Assembly: GCA_019694255.1 (NCBI GenBank)
Contig: JAIBCI010000111.1
Location: 1-64,000 of the forward strand
From: Saprospiraceae bacterium
GTDB lineage: Bacteria > Bacteroidota > Bacteroidia > Chitinophagales > Saprospiraceae
Length of the DNA: 64,000 bases
Direction of reading: 5' to 3'
The translations under genes and the position numbers were made by a program. Below, in pieces: positions 62,226 through 64,000 of the stretch. The number at the start of each line of letters is the position of its first letter. Within the stretch, counting starts at the first letter, position 1. Under the pieces are notes generated by a model. It was not told the DNA's origin, made no database searches, and was given only the letters and a program-made list of their open reading frames with translations.

Positions 62226-63215
62226 ATGAGGAGTGGAATAGTCTATACTATAATTGGATTAGCATTAGTATCTGTTGTTTGGAACAGCTGTTCAGAAGAT
62301 TTTCAGCTGACGGAGCCTCGTCGTGATATTCCGGTGGTCTATGGATTTATTAACAGAACGGATTCGGCCCAATATATCAGGGTGGAACGGCTTTTTGTTG
62401 ATGAGAATATTCCCGCGGTTGATTTGGCAAAGAGAGTCGATTCAGTCTATTATGCTAATGCAATAGTCAAATTGAGAAATATCAGTACCGGTAAAGAATA
62501 TACCCTTGAGAAGAGAGATGTATCACTGGACGGATATCAACGCAGCGCCGGGCCTTTTGCTCAAGTGCCCAACTATATGTACAAGATTCTCACTAAAAAT
62601 ATTGGATTTGGCAGTGGAGACAGTATCATGTTGATTATTGACCGGGGCGATAACCTGCCTCTGGTCAAGAGCAGAATTAAACTGATCCGGGATTTTAGTT
62701 TTACAACACCCAAGAGCGATATCAGGGTACTATCTTTCAATCCAGGCCAGGCGCAGGTTTTTTCATGGACAAAGAGCGGTGAAGCAGGGTTGTTTAATTT
62801 CGACATTGTCTTCGATATCGACGAGTTCAATGCCGAGACCGGTCTGACGACGAATAAAAAACTAACCTGGAATCTTCTTGCAAGCGACTTTAAGAATAGT
62901 GTCACAGTCTATAATGATGAATTCTACCGTTTTCTGAACGTCAACCTTGAGGCTGCAATCAAGTATCAAAGGACACTTAATTCGGTGAGTCTTTTTGTAA
63001 AAGCCGGAGGTTCGGAAATAAAATCATTTAATCTGCTGGTAAATGCCAATCTGGGAATTACGGCATCTCAGGAAATACCACGATATTCCAATCTATCAGA
63101 GGGTTTTGGTATTTTCAGTTCAATCCACTCACTCACCGGAACTTACGGAATTTCAGCCGAAACCAGGGGTGCCATTGACACCTCGAGCTTAACAAGAGCC
63201 CTCAATTTCAAATAG
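62226..63215 (+). CDS. DUF4249-like outer-membrane lipoprotein, 329 aa
   Basis: The N-terminus (MRSGIVYTIIGLALVSVVWNSCSED) is a lipoprotein-type signal with the modified Cys at about residue 22, followed by acidic residues. The mature part is beta-rich (VVYGFINRTDSAQYIRVERLF; VFSWTKSGEAGLFNFDIVF). The late segment (NLSEGFGIFSSIHSLTG) resembles the C-terminal motif of DUF4249 proteins, lipoproteins that often accompany TonB receptors. No TonB gene is adjacent here. The function is unknown. A terminator follows at 63232-63260. Confidence 0.68.
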   Translation: MRSGIVYTIIGLALVSVVWNSCSEDFQLTEPRRDIPVVYGFINRTDSAQYIRVERLFVDENIPAVDLAKRVDSVYYANAIVKLRNISTGKEYTLEKRDVSLDGYQRSAGPFAQVPNYMYKILTKNIGFGSGDSIMLIIDRGDNLPLVKSRIKLIRDFSFTTPKSDIRVLSFNPGQAQVFSWTKSGEAGLFNFDIVFDIDEFNAETGLTTNKKLTWNLLASDFKNSVTVYNDEFYRFLNVNLEAAIKYQRTLNSVSLFVKAGGSEIKSFNLLVNANLGITASQEIPRYSNLSEGFGIFSSIHSLTGTYGISAETRGAIDTSSLTRALNFK

Positions 63216-63231
63216 TTTTAGACAATATGTC

Positions 63232-63260
63232 AGTCTAAAGTCCTGCTTTTTAGACTTTTT
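63232..63260 (+). terminator. Intrinsic terminator after the DUF4249-like gene
   Basis: An 8-bp perfect stem AGTCTAAA (63232-63239) / TTTAGACT (63249-63256) with a 9-nt loop is followed by TTTT. It lies 17 bp after the stop codon. Confidence 0.75.
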
Positions 63261-63287
63261 GACAAGGTTTAGGCGATTCGAATGCAG

Positions 63288-63332
63288 AAATGTCATGTAT
63301 TTGCCAATGGCACAAGGATTGATATGACATTT
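63288..63332. repeat. 9-bp inverted repeat in the dnaK upstream region
   Basis: AAATGTCAT (63288-63296) and ATGACATTT (63324-63332) are perfect complements separated by 27 bp. The spacer holds a second short dyad, TGCCA-A-TGGCA (63302-63312). It ends 21 bp before the dnaK ATG. It does not resemble CIRCE. Confidence 0.55.
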
Positions 63333-63338
63333 TTATAA

Positions 63339-64000
<662 letters not shown>

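Overview
The window is a chromosomal segment of a Bacteroidota bacterium. A Saprospiria/Saprospiraceae-like or Chitinophaga-like lineage is the best guess, but no genus can be named from the sequence alone. The evidence is a set of very large secreted proteins ending in the CHU_C (gliding-motility-associated, type B) sorting domain of the type IX secretion system (T9SS), several type A T9SS substrates, two TonB-dependent receptors, DUF5689 and DUF4249-like outer-membrane lipoproteins, and promoter-like sites fitting the Bacteroidota -7 consensus TAnnTTTG. The DNA is moderately AT-rich throughout, and no phage, insertion sequence, CRISPR array, rRNA or tRNA was seen.

Layout. 1-10259 (+): a 5'-truncated PD40/OmpA (PorE-like) protein, a CHU_C adhesin, an SPFH protein, an acyl-CoA dehydrogenase and an LptF/G permease. 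10243-15922 (-): two tandem M43 metalloproteases reading into sucC, xseA and xseB. 16157-18559 (+): mdh, a peroxiredoxin-like protein and an exported unknown. 18594-21415 (-): an RluD-type synthase, an acyl-CoA reductase and nth. 21499-23843 (+): a trans-sulfuration PLP enzyme, DUF1761 and DUF1003 membrane proteins. 23935-27035 (-): a secreted endonuclease/exonuclease/phosphatase-fold protein, a Pif1-like helicase, a 37-residue membrane peptide and miaE. 27094-32574 (+): TonB receptor, DUF5689 lipoprotein and TrmN6-like methyltransferase. 32593-40008 (-): a long operon of an unknown protein, era, der, rfbC, rfbD, a CHU_C protein and ribE. 40040-43111 (+): a NadR-like kinase, a TPP riboswitch and the TonB receptor it controls, facing a small outer-membrane barrel (-). 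44033-58704 (+): three giant secreted proteins (M12-like protease with seven PKD domains; 1801 aa with about fifteen Ig-like modules; 1914 aa with a ~288-residue compound repeat). 58832-62139 (-): an esterase whose T9SS tail is cut by an in-frame TAG, mltG and panB. 62226-64000 (+): a DUF4249-like lipoprotein and the start of dnaK.

How the genes fit together. Housekeeping genes (TCA cycle, ribosome/GTPase, DNA repair, cofactor and envelope synthesis) are interleaved with surface and secreted proteins, often with start/stop overlaps that suggest co-translation. The clearest regulated unit is the TPP riboswitch in front of a TonB receptor, which points to thiamine import. The divergent nuclease/TonB/DUF5689 cluster looks like a nutrient-capture locus, possibly for nucleic acids. 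The most unusual observations are the nonsense-interrupted sorting domain at 58988, promoter-like boxes placed exactly 4 nt before start codons (possible leaderless mRNAs) with a shared 11-bp inverted repeat between panB and its divergent neighbour, and the higher-order repeat architecture of the three giant surface proteins.
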